Positions 25,725-34,906 of a stretch of DNA of 64,000 nucleotides are shown one piece after another. Made by a program: the position numbers and the translations under genes. The notes below the pieces were generated by a model that saw only the letters and a program-made list of their open reading frames with translations, was not told where the DNA came from and ran no database searches. The stretch is from assembly GCA_964368645.1 (NCBI GenBank), contig CAYJBY010000002.1:62001-126000 (forward strand). Reading direction: 5' to 3'. The stretch is from JAEDHM01 sp964368645. GTDB lineage: Bacteria > Bacillota > Clostridia > Christensenellales > CAG-1252. Every line of letters begins with the position of its first letter. Position 1 is the first letter of the stretch.

Positions 25725-26972
25725 TTACCTTCCTTTGAAAAAATTAACTATTTCGTCTAAAGCAACGCTTTCTGCGTCGCCTGTTTTCATATTTTTAACG
25801 GATACTTCGTTGTTTTGCACTTCGTTTTCACCGATTACAACAACGTATTCCGCGCCTACCTTGTCGGCGTATTTCATCTGAGCCTTCACGCTCCTGCCTG
25901 CAACGTCGCAAAGCGCGGCGATACCCTCGTTACGTAAGCCCGCAGTTATTCTCATAGCCAGCGGCGTTTCGCCCAAGGGAGCTACGTACACCTTGACTTT
26001 TTCCTCGTCGGGAAGCTCCACTCCGCAGGAAGCAAGCGTAAGCAAAAGACGCTCAAGCCCCATACCGAAGCCCACGGCAGGACACGGCTTACCGCCCACC
26101 TCTTCCACCAGATGATTGTATCTTCCGCCACCGCATACGGTACCCTTCGCGCCTATCGTATCGCAAACAAACTCGAATACGGTCTTGGTATAATAGTCCA
26201 AACCGCGAACGATTTTGCTGTCGATATTAAAGTCAACACCCAGATTTTTAAGGTTGGCGACAACGCCCTCGTGATGCTTTTTGCAATCATCGCAAACGTA
26301 ATCAAGAACTACGGGAGCGTCCTTTGTAACCTCGCGGCAACGCTCTTCCTTGCAGTCCAAAATCCGCAGAGGATTGGTTTCAAAACGCTCCTTGCAGGTA
26401 GGACACATTTTGTCTAAATTGTCCTTTAAGTACTCGCGTAAAGCAGCGTTGTATTTTGGACGGCAGTTCGGACAGCCGATACTGTTGATATTAAGCGTCA
26501 AGTCCTTAACGCCTAAGGTATCAAACAGCCTTTTGGCTATCATCATAGTTTCAACGTCCAACTCAGGACTGTCTATGCCGTACAGCTCTACACCAAACTG
26601 ATGATGCTCTCTAAGTCTGCCTGCCTGCGGTCTTTCGTAACGGAAAACAGGTATCAGATAATACATTCTCAAGGGCTGAGGCAACTGCGAAAGTCCGTTT
26701 TCGACGTAGCTTCTCGCGACACCTGCGGTACCCTCCGGCTTAAGCGTTATACTTCTGTCGCCCTTATCCGTAAAGGTGTACATCTCCTTGGTTACTATAT
26801 CGGTGGTTGCGCCTACTCCGCGTGCGAAAAGCTCCGTATGCTCAAAGGTAGGGGTTCTAATCTCCTGCAAGCCGAATAAGGTCGCGGTTTCTCTTATTTT
26901 TTTCTCAACGTAATGCCATTTGTAGCTTTCGGTAGGCAGAACGTCCTTTGTTCCTTTAGGTATATTAATCAT
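25725..26972 (-). CDS. hisS: Histidyl-tRNA synthetase
   Basis: 415 residues. Class II synthetase with PKGTKDVLP, motif 2 FRYERPQAGRLREHHQFGVE, the histidine loops RGLDYYTKTVFE and CGGGRYNHLVEEVGG, and motif 3 AVGFGMGLERLLL. A four-cysteine insertion is seen (CPNCRPKY ... CPTCKERF). The C-terminal anticodon domain ends at the stop. Weak ribosome binding site, so translation is probably coupled to hslU, which ends four bases earlier. Confidence 0.97.
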   Translation of the reverse strand: MINIPKGTKDVLPTESYKWHYVEKKIRETATLFGLQEIRTPTFEHTELFARGVGATTDIVTKEMYTFTDKGDRSITLKPEGTAGVARSYVENGLSQLPQPLRMYYLIPVFRYERPQAGRLREHHQFGVELYGIDSPELDVETMMIAKRLFDTLGVKDLTLNINSIGCPNCRPKYNAALREYLKDNLDKMCPTCKERFETNPLRILDCKEERCREVTKDAPVVLDYVCDDCKKHHEGVVANLKNLGVDFNIDSKIVRGLDYYTKTVFEFVCDTIGAKGTVCGGGRYNHLVEEVGGKPCPAVGFGMGLERLLLTLASCGVELPDEEKVKVYVAPLGETPLAMRITAGLRNEGIAALCDVAGRSVKAQMKYADKVGAEYVVVIGENEVQNNEVSVKNMKTGDAESVALDEIVNFFKGR

Positions 26973-26976
26973 ATTA

Positions 26977-28287
26977 TCAAAGTATATATTTTTTCAAATT
27001 TAAGCTGCGCATATCCTGTCCTACGTGATTCTCAACGTAAGAGCGGTCAATGGTTACCTCTATGCTGTTACCGTTTGCTTCAAAGGACACGTCCTCTAAC
27101 AGTTTCTCCACCAACGCGTGCAAACGTCTTGCACCGAGGTTTTCACTGTTGGCATTCTGGAATTCCGCAATGTCCGCTAATGCCGCAACTGCGTCGTCGG
27201 TAAAGCTTAAAACAACACCGTCGGTTTTCAAAAGTGCCGCATACAGCTTAAGAATTGCATTGTCAGGCTCTGTCATAATGCGGATAAAATCCTGCGTTGT
27301 CAGGCTTTCAAGCTCTACTATCACGGGGAAACGTCCTTGTAATTCGGGAATCAAATCCTTGACCTCGGAAATATGGAACGCGCCTGCCGCTATAAAGAGA
27401 ATATAGTCGGTACGGATATTGCCGTATTTCGTGCTGACGGTACAACCCTCGACGATAGGCAGAATATCTCTTTGAACACCCTCTCTGGATACGTCTATAC
27501 CGTGAGACATACTGTTGCTTGCGATTTTGTCTATCTCATCGATAAAGATTATGCCCTCTTGCTCCGCGCGTCTTAACGCCTCGTCGTTGACGGAATCCAA
27601 GTCAATCATCTTATCGGAAGCCTCGTTTATCAACGCTTTCATAGCTTCCTTAACCGTCATCTTGCGCTTGACCTTACGGCCTGCCGCGTTGAGCTGTTGG
27701 AAAATGTTGCCGATATTAATTGAGGCACCCTGCCCGTTCTGATCCATCTGCAAGGGCTTCGGCTGTTCGGTAAACTCCAAATTAACAGGAAGGTCGTCCA
27801 GCTTTCCGTCCGCTAAATCGTGATAAATCTCCTCTAAAAGCTGACTTTCGGGAATCTCGGGGCTGATGCTTTTGCGTACAGCCAAAATCTCCTTTGCCAG
27901 TCTTTGAGAAGCTATCTCGTATGCCTTAGGTCTAACCTGAGCGTAACGCTCCTCCTTGACCAAGCGAATAGCCGCCTCAACCAAATCTCTGATCATACTC
28001 TCCACGTCGCGGCCAACGTAGCCGACCTCGGTGAATTTCGTAGCTTCAACCTTGATAAAAGGAGCCTTGACTAGCTTCGCCAAACGTCTGGCTATCTCGG
28101 TTTTACCTACGCCTGTAGGACCTTTCATAATAATGTTTTTGGGAGTAACTTCCTCTCGTATCTCATCGGGAAGCTGACTTCTGCGATATCTGTTACGCAG
28201 TGCGATGGAAACCATCTTTTTAGCCTCTTCCTGCCCGATGATGTATTTGTTTAGCTCGGTAATAATCTCTCTAGGGGTAAATTCCAT
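26977..28287 (-). CDS. hslU: HslU (ClpY) AAA+ unfoldase
   Basis: 436 residues. ATPase ring that unfolds substrates for HslV. Walker A GPTGVGKTEIARRLAK, the pore motif GYVGRDVE, Walker B IIFIDEIDKI, intermediate domain at about 105-240, and the C-terminal DMRSLNLKKYIL that docks into HslV. It overlaps hslV by one base. In B. subtilis codY follows; here hisS does. Confidence 0.97.
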   Translation of the reverse strand: MEFTPREIITELNKYIIGQEEAKKMVSIALRNRYRRSQLPDEIREEVTPKNIIMKGPTGVGKTEIARRLAKLVKAPFIKVEATKFTEVGYVGRDVESMIRDLVEAAIRLVKEERYAQVRPKAYEIASQRLAKEILAVRKSISPEIPESQLLEEIYHDLADGKLDDLPVNLEFTEQPKPLQMDQNGQGASINIGNIFQQLNAAGRKVKRKMTVKEAMKALINEASDKMIDLDSVNDEALRRAEQEGIIFIDEIDKIASNSMSHGIDVSREGVQRDILPIVEGCTVSTKYGNIRTDYILFIAAGAFHISEVKDLIPELQGRFPVIVELESLTTQDFIRIMTEPDNAILKLYAALLKTDGVVLSFTDDAVAALADIAEFQNANSENLGARRLHALVEKLLEDVSFEANGNSIEVTIDRSYVENHVGQDMRSLNLKKYIL

Positions 28288-28823
28288 TACAGCACCTCCA
28301 CCGTTAAATGGTCGTTAGTGAAAACACAAAGTTCACCTGCTATCGCCATAGCCTTACGTGCGATAATCTCCGCGTCCATTCCTTCTATATCGTATAACGC
28401 TCTTGCCGCCGCATAGGCGTAATTACCGCCGCTGCCTATTGCGCAAACGCCGCCGTCAGGCTCGATTACCTCGCCGTTGCCGGAAATAATGAACAGATTG
28501 TCCTTATCCGCGGCAATAAGCATTGCCTCCAGCTTGCGGCCTATCTTGTCGTCACGCCACAAATCGGCAAGCTCCACGGCACTGCGCATTAAATTGCCGC
28601 TGTACTTTTGGAGCATTTTCTCAAATTTTTCACTGAGCGAAAACGCGTCGGCAACGCTACCTGCAAAGCCTATCACCACGTTATCGTTATAGATTCTTTT
28701 CACCTTAACCGCGTTAGCCTTGAAAATAACGCTGTTACCCATAGTGACTTGTCCGTCACCGGCCAAAACCGTCTTTCCGTCCTTCTTGACGGCACATATC
28801 GTCGTACTGTGAAATTCTTCCAT
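28287..28823 (-). CDS. hslV: HslV (ClpQ) protease subunit
   Basis: 178 residues. N-terminal nucleophile peptidase of the proteasome type. Reads MEEFHSTTICAVKKDGKTVL; the usual nucleophile is the threonine of TTIxAV, so a six- or seven-residue propeptide must be removed. B. subtilis ClpQ instead uses a serine at residue 2, which is glutamate here. GDGQVTMG and GFAGSVADAF are conserved. AAAGGAGG precedes the ATG, right behind a small hairpin (TGAGGC/GCCTCA, about 28831-28845). Confidence 0.95.
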   Translation of the reverse strand: MEEFHSTTICAVKKDGKTVLAGDGQVTMGNSVIFKANAVKVKRIYNDNVVIGFAGSVADAFSLSEKFEKMLQKYSGNLMRSAVELADLWRDDKIGRKLEAMLIAADKDNLFIISGNGEVIEPDGGVCAIGSGGNYAYAAARALYDIEGMDAEIIARKAMAIAGELCVFTNDHLTVEVL

Positions 28824-28882
28824 ATATCCTCCTTTGAGGCAAAGCCTCAGGTTGCAAGGACAAGCCCTGCGTTACGGTTACT

Positions 28883-30205
28883 TTATACGTTAAAGTCGCA
28901 ATTATGCAACTTCGCTACGTAGTCCTTTATGTCCTCAACCGCGCGATGCGAATACCACGCCTTGCGCTCCTGCTTGTCCTTAATTCTCGCCGTCGGCGAC
29001 GGGAGTAAGCCAAAGTTACTGTTCATAGGCTGGAAATCCACGGTAAGCGGATTGGATACGTATCGGCACAGACCGCCTATCATCGTGTTTTCCGATGGGA
29101 TAAACGGTTGGTTGCCGCTAAGTCTTAATGCCATAGCCAAGCCTGCCATCATACCGCTCATCGCGCTTTCCATATACCCTTCCACACCTGAAAGCTGTCC
29201 TGCTATGTAGAAATCCGATAAATCTCTCAGCATAAAGGTGTTATCCAACAGCTTAGGCGCATTTACGAAGGTGTTGCGGTGCATTACGCCGTATCTTAAG
29301 TACTCTGCGTTTTTCAGCGCAGGCAGCATACCGAAAACGCGTTTTTGCTCGGGAAACAGCAAATTGGTCTGAAATCCTACCAAATTATAGCTGTCGCCTA
29401 ACGTGTTTTCTTTCCTAAGCTGCATCACCGCGTAGAACCTCTTGCCCTCGGGTGAAACGATGCCTACAGGTCTTAAAGGTCCGAAGCGCAAGCAGTTGAT
29501 ACCTCTTTTCGCCATCACCTCAACAGGCATACAGCCCTCGAAAAATGTGGCGTTCAACAGCTTGTCTTCCACGCATTTCGCCTCGATTAGAGCCTCGGCA
29601 AACGCGTAATACTCCTCTTTTTCAAGTCCGATGTTAAGGTAATCGGCGTCGCCCTTGCCGTACCGCGCGGAAAAGAAAGCGTAATTCATATCCACGCTGT
29701 CGGCTCTTACGATCGGAGCAGCGGCATCGCAGAAATGCAGATATTCCTCACCCGTCAGACCGCTCAGCGTTTCAGCCAGTGCGTCGGACGTCAATGGTCC
29801 TGTGGCTATTATCGTCGGCAAGTCCTTTTCCAGTTGTGTATATTCCCTTGTGACGACTCTAAGTCGCTCACCGAAACCGTTAAGAATTGACTTAACCGCC
29901 GCGGTAAACCTTTCTCTGTCCACAGCCAACGCGCCGCCGGCAGGTACTCTCGACTGATCTGCGGCAAGCAGGATACAACTGCCTATCTCTCGCATTTCCG
30001 CCTTAAGCAAACCTGAACTGCTGTCCAACAGCTCGCTTTTCAAGCTGTTACTGCACACTAATTCCGCAAAGCCGTCGGTTTTATGCGCAGGCGTGGTTTT
30101 GCTCGGGCGCATCTCCACCAGTTCTACCGTAAAGCCGCGTTTCAGCAGCTGATACGCCGCCTCACAACCGGCTAATCCTGCGCCAACTATCCTTACCGTC
30201 TTCAT
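28883..30205 (-). CDS. trmFO: Methylene-THF:tRNA (uracil-54 C5) methyltransferase
   Basis: 440 residues. FAD- and folate-dependent enzyme that makes ribothymidine 54 in tRNA. FAD dinucleotide motif VRIVGAGLAGCEAA, then VEMRPSKTTPAHKTDGFAELVCSNSLK and the C-terminal SGVEGYMESAMSGMMAG. Overlaps topA by four bases. The xerC-like codV that follows trmFO in B. subtilis is missing; 59 bases lead straight to hslV. Confidence 0.96.
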   Translation of the reverse strand: MKTVRIVGAGLAGCEAAYQLLKRGFTVELVEMRPSKTTPAHKTDGFAELVCSNSLKSELLDSSSGLLKAEMREIGSCILLAADQSRVPAGGALAVDRERFTAAVKSILNGFGERLRVVTREYTQLEKDLPTIIATGPLTSDALAETLSGLTGEEYLHFCDAAAPIVRADSVDMNYAFFSARYGKGDADYLNIGLEKEEYYAFAEALIEAKCVEDKLLNATFFEGCMPVEVMAKRGINCLRFGPLRPVGIVSPEGKRFYAVMQLRKENTLGDSYNLVGFQTNLLFPEQKRVFGMLPALKNAEYLRYGVMHRNTFVNAPKLLDNTFMLRDLSDFYIAGQLSGVEGYMESAMSGMMAGLAMALRLSGNQPFIPSENTMIGGLCRYVSNPLTVDFQPMNSNFGLLPSPTARIKDKQERKAWYSHRAVEDIKDYVAKLHNCDFNV

Positions 30206-32271
30206 TTTAACTCGGTATGCTTACAGCCTGTGCAAACGTACTTCGTTTGTCCGTTGCCGTTTACCACTTTCATAGGCTTGCCGCATTCGGGACACAGATA
30301 CGGAGCAGGTTTATCCCACATTGCAAACTTACATTTCGGATAAGCGGTACAGCCGTAAAAGGTTTTGCCCGTTTTCGTTTGCTTTTCGGCAACGTCTGCT
30401 CCGCATTCGGGGCATTTGCCGACTATATGCTCGTTAAGGTTCTTGACGTTCTTACATTTCGGATAATTGGGGCAAGCCAAGAACTTGCCGTAACGTCCTT
30501 CCTTGATTATCATTCTCGCGCCGCATTTGTCGCAAACCACGTCGCTTTCTTCCGCTTCGACCTTAACCGCGCCGCCGTCGTAAAAAGCTTCCTTTACTTC
30601 CTTGATAAACCCGGGGTAAAAGTCGCTGATTACCTTTTGCCATTCCGTACCGTCCTCAACAGAGTCCAAATCCTTCTCCATATTTGCCGTAAATTTCAGG
30701 TCAAGTATATCGGGAAAGTACTTGGTTAAAGTATCGCAAACAGCCTCGCCTAACGCCGTGGGCAGCATATGCTTACCGTCCTTTTCGGTGTAAGTGCGCT
30801 TGGATAAAACGCTGATGATAGAAGCGTACGTGCTAGGGCGACCGATACCGTTTTCTTCCATCGCCTTAACCAATGTTGCCTCGGAATATCTCTGAGGGGG
30901 CTTGGTAAACTTCTGCTCGTGAGTAATCTTTTTGAGTAAAAGCTCATCACCGACCTTGAGATCGGGAAGGACAGTGTTTTTCTCATCGTCCTTATCGGAG
31001 TTATTATCGGCATAGGCTAACGTGTAGCCTGCGAAAATCATCGTTCTGCCCGAAACGTGGAAGCCGTATTTCTTGCCGTTATTACCGTCAACGTCAATAC
31101 CGACTGACAGTGTATCGTACTCGGCATACGCCATCTGACTCGCCACGAATCTGTCGTAAATCAACTTGTAAAGTTGATAGTTGTTCTTCGACAGCTTATC
31201 CTTAAGGGATTCAGGCGTCCTGTCAAGGGATATAGGTCTTATAGCCTCGTGCGCGTCCTGCGCAGTGCTTTTCTGCTCGAATTTGTTAGGATACTTAGGC
31301 ACGTATTTTTCACCGTAATGCGCGGTAATGTAACGCTTTGCGTCCCACATTGCGTCCTCGGAAACTCTTACGGAGTCGGTACGGATATACGTAACCAACG
31401 CAACGTGACCTTCGCCCTCTATCTCAAAACCTTCGTATAGGTGCTGTGCAATCTGCATAACCTGAGGAGCTGTGATATTGAGCTTTACAGTGCCGTCCTG
31501 CTGTAGGGTACTTGTGGTAAAAGGCGGTTGAGGTCTAACCTTTTTAACCGCTCTTTTAACGTCGCCTACTATAAAAGGCTTGTCCTTTATGGCGGCTAAA
31601 ATACCGTCTAAGGCTTCCTTGTTGCCGATTTTGTACTTTTTGCCGTTAATGTCTGAAAAAGCTGTCTTAAAATCGTTCTTTTCCTTGGACAACAGGGCAA
31701 ATAAATTCCAGTATTCCTCAGGCTTAAAGTCGCGGATTTCACGCTCCCTGTCAACCAACATTCTCAAAGCCGCCGACTGGACGCGTCCGCCTGATAGACC
31801 GGATTTGATTTTTTTGCTTAGTACGGGAGAAAGCTTGTAACCCACAAGTCTGTCCAAAACTCGTCTTGCCTGCTGTGCGTTCACAAGCTGCATATTAAGT
31901 TCACGCGGATGAAGAATAGCATTCTGCACCGCCTTGCGCGATATTTCGTTAAACTCGATTCGTATCTCGCCGTCACCTATGCCTAAAACCGTTTTCAAAT
32001 GCCAAGAAATCGCCTCTCCCTCACGGTCAGGGTCTGTTGCAAGCAGAACGGATTCCGCCTTGGCAAGATTGGACTTCAAATCCTCTAGCGTCCGCTTTTT
32101 GTCCTCGCTGATTACGTATTCGGGCTGAAAATTATTCTCAACGTCGATACCCAACCTCTTTTCGGGGAGGTCGTTGATATGACCGCCGGAAGCACGCACG
32201 CGGAAATCCGCGCCCAAATACTTCGCTATGGTTTTTGCTTTTGATGGGGATTCTACTATTATTAGCTTCAT
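30202..32271 (-). CDS. topA: DNA topoisomerase I
   Basis: 689 residues. Relaxes negative supercoils. Toprim domain with VESPSKAKTIAKYLG and ATDPDREGEAISWHL, active-site tyrosine in the VTYIRTDSVR segment, then C-terminal zinc modules: one full four-cysteine finger (CDKCG ... CPNYPKC) and two further fingers (CPECG ... CTAYPKC and CPECG ... CTGC). CCGGAGG precedes the ATG. Eleven bases from dprA. Confidence 0.97.
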   Translation of the reverse strand: MKLIIVESPSKAKTIAKYLGADFRVRASGGHINDLPEKRLGIDVENNFQPEYVISEDKKRTLEDLKSNLAKAESVLLATDPDREGEAISWHLKTVLGIGDGEIRIEFNEISRKAVQNAILHPRELNMQLVNAQQARRVLDRLVGYKLSPVLSKKIKSGLSGGRVQSAALRMLVDREREIRDFKPEEYWNLFALLSKEKNDFKTAFSDINGKKYKIGNKEALDGILAAIKDKPFIVGDVKRAVKKVRPQPPFTTSTLQQDGTVKLNITAPQVMQIAQHLYEGFEIEGEGHVALVTYIRTDSVRVSEDAMWDAKRYITAHYGEKYVPKYPNKFEQKSTAQDAHEAIRPISLDRTPESLKDKLSKNNYQLYKLIYDRFVASQMAYAEYDTLSVGIDVDGNNGKKYGFHVSGRTMIFAGYTLAYADNNSDKDDEKNTVLPDLKVGDELLLKKITHEQKFTKPPQRYSEATLVKAMEENGIGRPSTYASIISVLSKRTYTEKDGKHMLPTALGEAVCDTLTKYFPDILDLKFTANMEKDLDSVEDGTEWQKVISDFYPGFIKEVKEAFYDGGAVKVEAEESDVVCDKCGARMIIKEGRYGKFLACPNYPKCKNVKNLNEHIVGKCPECGADVAEKQTKTGKTFYGCTAYPKCKFAMWDKPAPYLCPECGKPMKVVNGNGQTKYVCTGCKHTELK

Positions 32272-32282
32272 TATTCCTCCGG

Positions 32283-33374
32283 TTAAACTCCGTAGTAATT
32301 ACCGAACAGTTTTCTAATCAAGCCCAGCAACTCCAGTTTCAGCAGAATAGGATTGATTAGGTTGATTGACAATCCGGTTAATCTTATTAGTTCCTCTATG
32401 TGCATTTCGTTCTTTTCCAGTGCGTTGAGAATCATCTCTTCGGTATAATCAAGCTGCATTGCGCTGGGACGCGACGTTACGTCGTAATTCTTTCCGCTGT
32501 CGAGCAGAATGTCCATTGCGTTGATTACCGCACAGCCCGAGAAAAGCCTTAATGCTTTGTTACTGCCGTCACAGCTTCTGTTATAGACGCTGCCCGGTAC
32601 TACGTATATGTTGCGGCATTGATCTACCGCATAATTCAAGGTTATCAGCGAACCGCTGTTTTCGCCTGCCTCTGTCACCAAAACACCGCCGCTTATACCG
32701 CTTATAAGGCGGTTACGCTCGGGGAAGTTGTACGAATTGGCAGGAGTACCCACGGGATACTCGCTAAGTAGCAAACCGCAATCGGCTATCTGGTCGAACA
32801 ACGCCTTGTTCTCCGCAGGATAAACCTTGTCAAGTCCGCAACCCATTATTGCAATAGTGTTCTTGTGGAACTTTAACGCGGTGCGGTGCGCTATTGTATC
32901 GATACCGCGAGCCATTCCGCTGACGATAATGTAATCGTGACTTACTAGGTCAGTAACGAAGGTCTCCGTTACGTCGGTACCGTACCGAGTAGGGTTTCTC
33001 GTTCCGACCACCGCGATAATATTACTCATATTCATCAGCCTGATGTTGCCCTTTGCAAACAGCACCAAGGGTGGCGGTTCTATCTCCGTAAGCAAATACG
33101 GATACGCCTCGCTTTCTATGGTTACGGCGGTTATGCCGTACTTGTCCATATCCACGAATACGGATTGCAGATACATTGCGTCGGCGGTTAAACGGAGCTT
33201 ATCATAGACCTCTTGAGAGAACCTTGCGACTATTGCGTCGCGGTAAGACGGAAGCTCGTTCATCAGCAGAAGCGCGTTTTTGTTTGCCATAAGGTACAGC
33301 GCGTACTTCCTGCCTCCTGATAAGTCTTGACTTCCCAGCCATATTAAAGCCCGTTCTCTGTCGCTGTATATCAT
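32283..33374 (-). CDS. dprA: DNA processing protein DprA/Smf
   Basis: 363 residues. Loads RecA on incoming single-stranded DNA in transformation. Rossmann-like core with VGTRNPTRYG, SGMARGIDTIAHRTAL, GCGLDKVYPAEN, SEYPVGTPANSYNFPERNRLISG and VTEAGENSGSLIT. A winged-helix tail (residues about 305-363) is present. Overlaps comM by four bases; comM and dprA together hint at natural competence, though both occur in non-competent species. Confidence 0.95.
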   Translation of the reverse strand: MIYSDRERALIWLGSQDLSGGRKYALYLMANKNALLLMNELPSYRDAIVARFSQEVYDKLRLTADAMYLQSVFVDMDKYGITAVTIESEAYPYLLTEIEPPPLVLFAKGNIRLMNMSNIIAVVGTRNPTRYGTDVTETFVTDLVSHDYIIVSGMARGIDTIAHRTALKFHKNTIAIMGCGLDKVYPAENKALFDQIADCGLLLSEYPVGTPANSYNFPERNRLISGISGGVLVTEAGENSGSLITLNYAVDQCRNIYVVPGSVYNRSCDGSNKALRLFSGCAVINAMDILLDSGKNYDVTSRPSAMQLDYTEEMILNALEKNEMHIEELIRLTGLSINLINPILLKLELLGLIRKLFGNYYGV

Positions 33375-34906
33375 CTGCCCCAGTACTTCCTATCCAAAGA
33401 TCTGTATTGAATCGCCTCCGCAATATGCGCAGGCTGTATGTCGCGGCAATTCTCCATATCCGCAATGGTTCTTGCCACGCGCAATATTCTGTAGCTTGCT
33501 CTTGCTGAAAGATTAAGTCTGGTAAAAGCGTTTTCCAGCAATACTTCAGAGGTTTTGTCAATAGCGCAATACTCACGTATTTGCTTGTTGTTCATTTGAG
33601 AATTGGTATAGATATTGTCAGCGGCAAATCTCTCCTTTTGGAGCTTGCGTACACGACCTACCCTCTCCTTAATCACTGACGAGCGTTCGCCCGTGGTATT
33701 ATCGGCGAACTCGCCGTAGGATATACAATCCAACTCCACCTGAAGATCTATACGGTCAAGCAAGGGGCCTGAAATGCGGTTAATATAATTGTGAATCTGC
33801 GAGGGCGTACACGTACAATCGTTTTTACGACTGCCGTAATTGCCGCAGGGACAAGGGTTCATACTGCCCACAAGCATAAAGTTTGCGGGATACTCAACGG
33901 TTTGGTTGACTCTGGAAACGGTTATCACGCCGTCCTCCATAGGCTGTCTTAAGGACTCCAAAGCACGTCTGCTGTACTCAGGAACCTCGTCCAAGAAAAG
34001 CACTCCGAAATGAGCTAAGCTCACTTCTCCCGGTCTTGCCTTACGGTCGCCGCCCACAAGTGCAGGTATCGTGGTTGAGTGGTGCGGAGTGCGGAACGGT
34101 CTGGTGGTAACTATACCCTTAGAACTGTCCAACACGCCTGCAACGCTGTGGATTTTCGTGATTTCAACCGCCTCGTCGAAGGTTAGATCGGGCATAATCG
34201 TCAATATGCACTTAGCAAGCATCGTTTTGCCTGCGCCGGGAGGGCCGATCATTAAGACGTTATGTCCGCCGCTGACGGCGATTTCCAACGCGCGTTTTGC
34301 GGAAGCCTGACCTTTAACGTCCTCGAAGTCGAAGCCGTATCGGCTTACCGCTACACTGCTCTCAAATCCTCTGTGCTGAAGCGGCTCGAAATGCTTGCGC
34401 ATATCCAAAAAGTCGCACACGTCGGTAAGATTGTCCAGCGCATAGACCTCAATGCCGTCCACGAACGCCGCCTCGGTCTTGTTGGCTGAGGGAATAACGT
34501 ATCGCGTGTAACCCGACTGCATACCCGATATCAGAATCGGCATTATGCCGTTCACAGGTCTTAGCGTGCCGTCCAGCGACAGCTCGCCGATAAGGACGTA
34601 TTGCTTATAGCCAAGAGTTTGAAGCTGTTCCGACGCGGCAAGCAAGCCTATCGCAATCGGCAAATCGAAGGAAGGACCTTCCTTCTTGGTGTCCGCCGGC
34701 GCAAGGTTGACGGTTATCCTTTTAACGGGAAATTCGTAACCGCTGTTTTTCAGTGCACTGCGAACTCTGTCCTTCGACTCTTTGATAGCGGCGTCGGGCA
34801 AGCCTACCATCTCAATGGACGGTATGCCCTGATTAAGGTCGGTTTCGATATCGACCATATACCCCTCCAAGCCGCGGAGAGCAAAGCTCTTGACCTTAGA
34901 AAGCAT
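33371..34906 (-). CDS. comM: YifB/ComM family Mg-chelatase-like ATPase
   Basis: 511 residues. N-terminal Lon-protease-like fold (LSKVKSFALRGLEGYMVDIE ... GLPDAAIKESKDRVRSALKN) followed by the AAA+ domain: Walker A MIGPPGAGKTMLAK, Walker B GVLFLDEVPEYSRRALE, and NPCPCGNYGS. ComM is a branch-migration helicase that helps integrate transforming DNA. Shares one base with the preceding lipoprotein gene. Confidence 0.93.
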   Translation of the reverse strand: MLSKVKSFALRGLEGYMVDIETDLNQGIPSIEMVGLPDAAIKESKDRVRSALKNSGYEFPVKRITVNLAPADTKKEGPSFDLPIAIGLLAASEQLQTLGYKQYVLIGELSLDGTLRPVNGIMPILISGMQSGYTRYVIPSANKTEAAFVDGIEVYALDNLTDVCDFLDMRKHFEPLQHRGFESSVAVSRYGFDFEDVKGQASAKRALEIAVSGGHNVLMIGPPGAGKTMLAKCILTIMPDLTFDEAVEITKIHSVAGVLDSSKGIVTTRPFRTPHHSTTIPALVGGDRKARPGEVSLAHFGVLFLDEVPEYSRRALESLRQPMEDGVITVSRVNQTVEYPANFMLVGSMNPCPCGNYGSRKNDCTCTPSQIHNYINRISGPLLDRIDLQVELDCISYGEFADNTTGERSSVIKERVGRVRKLQKERFAADNIYTNSQMNNKQIREYCAIDKTSEVLLENAFTRLNLSARASYRILRVARTIADMENCRDIQPAHIAEAIQYRSLDRKYWGR

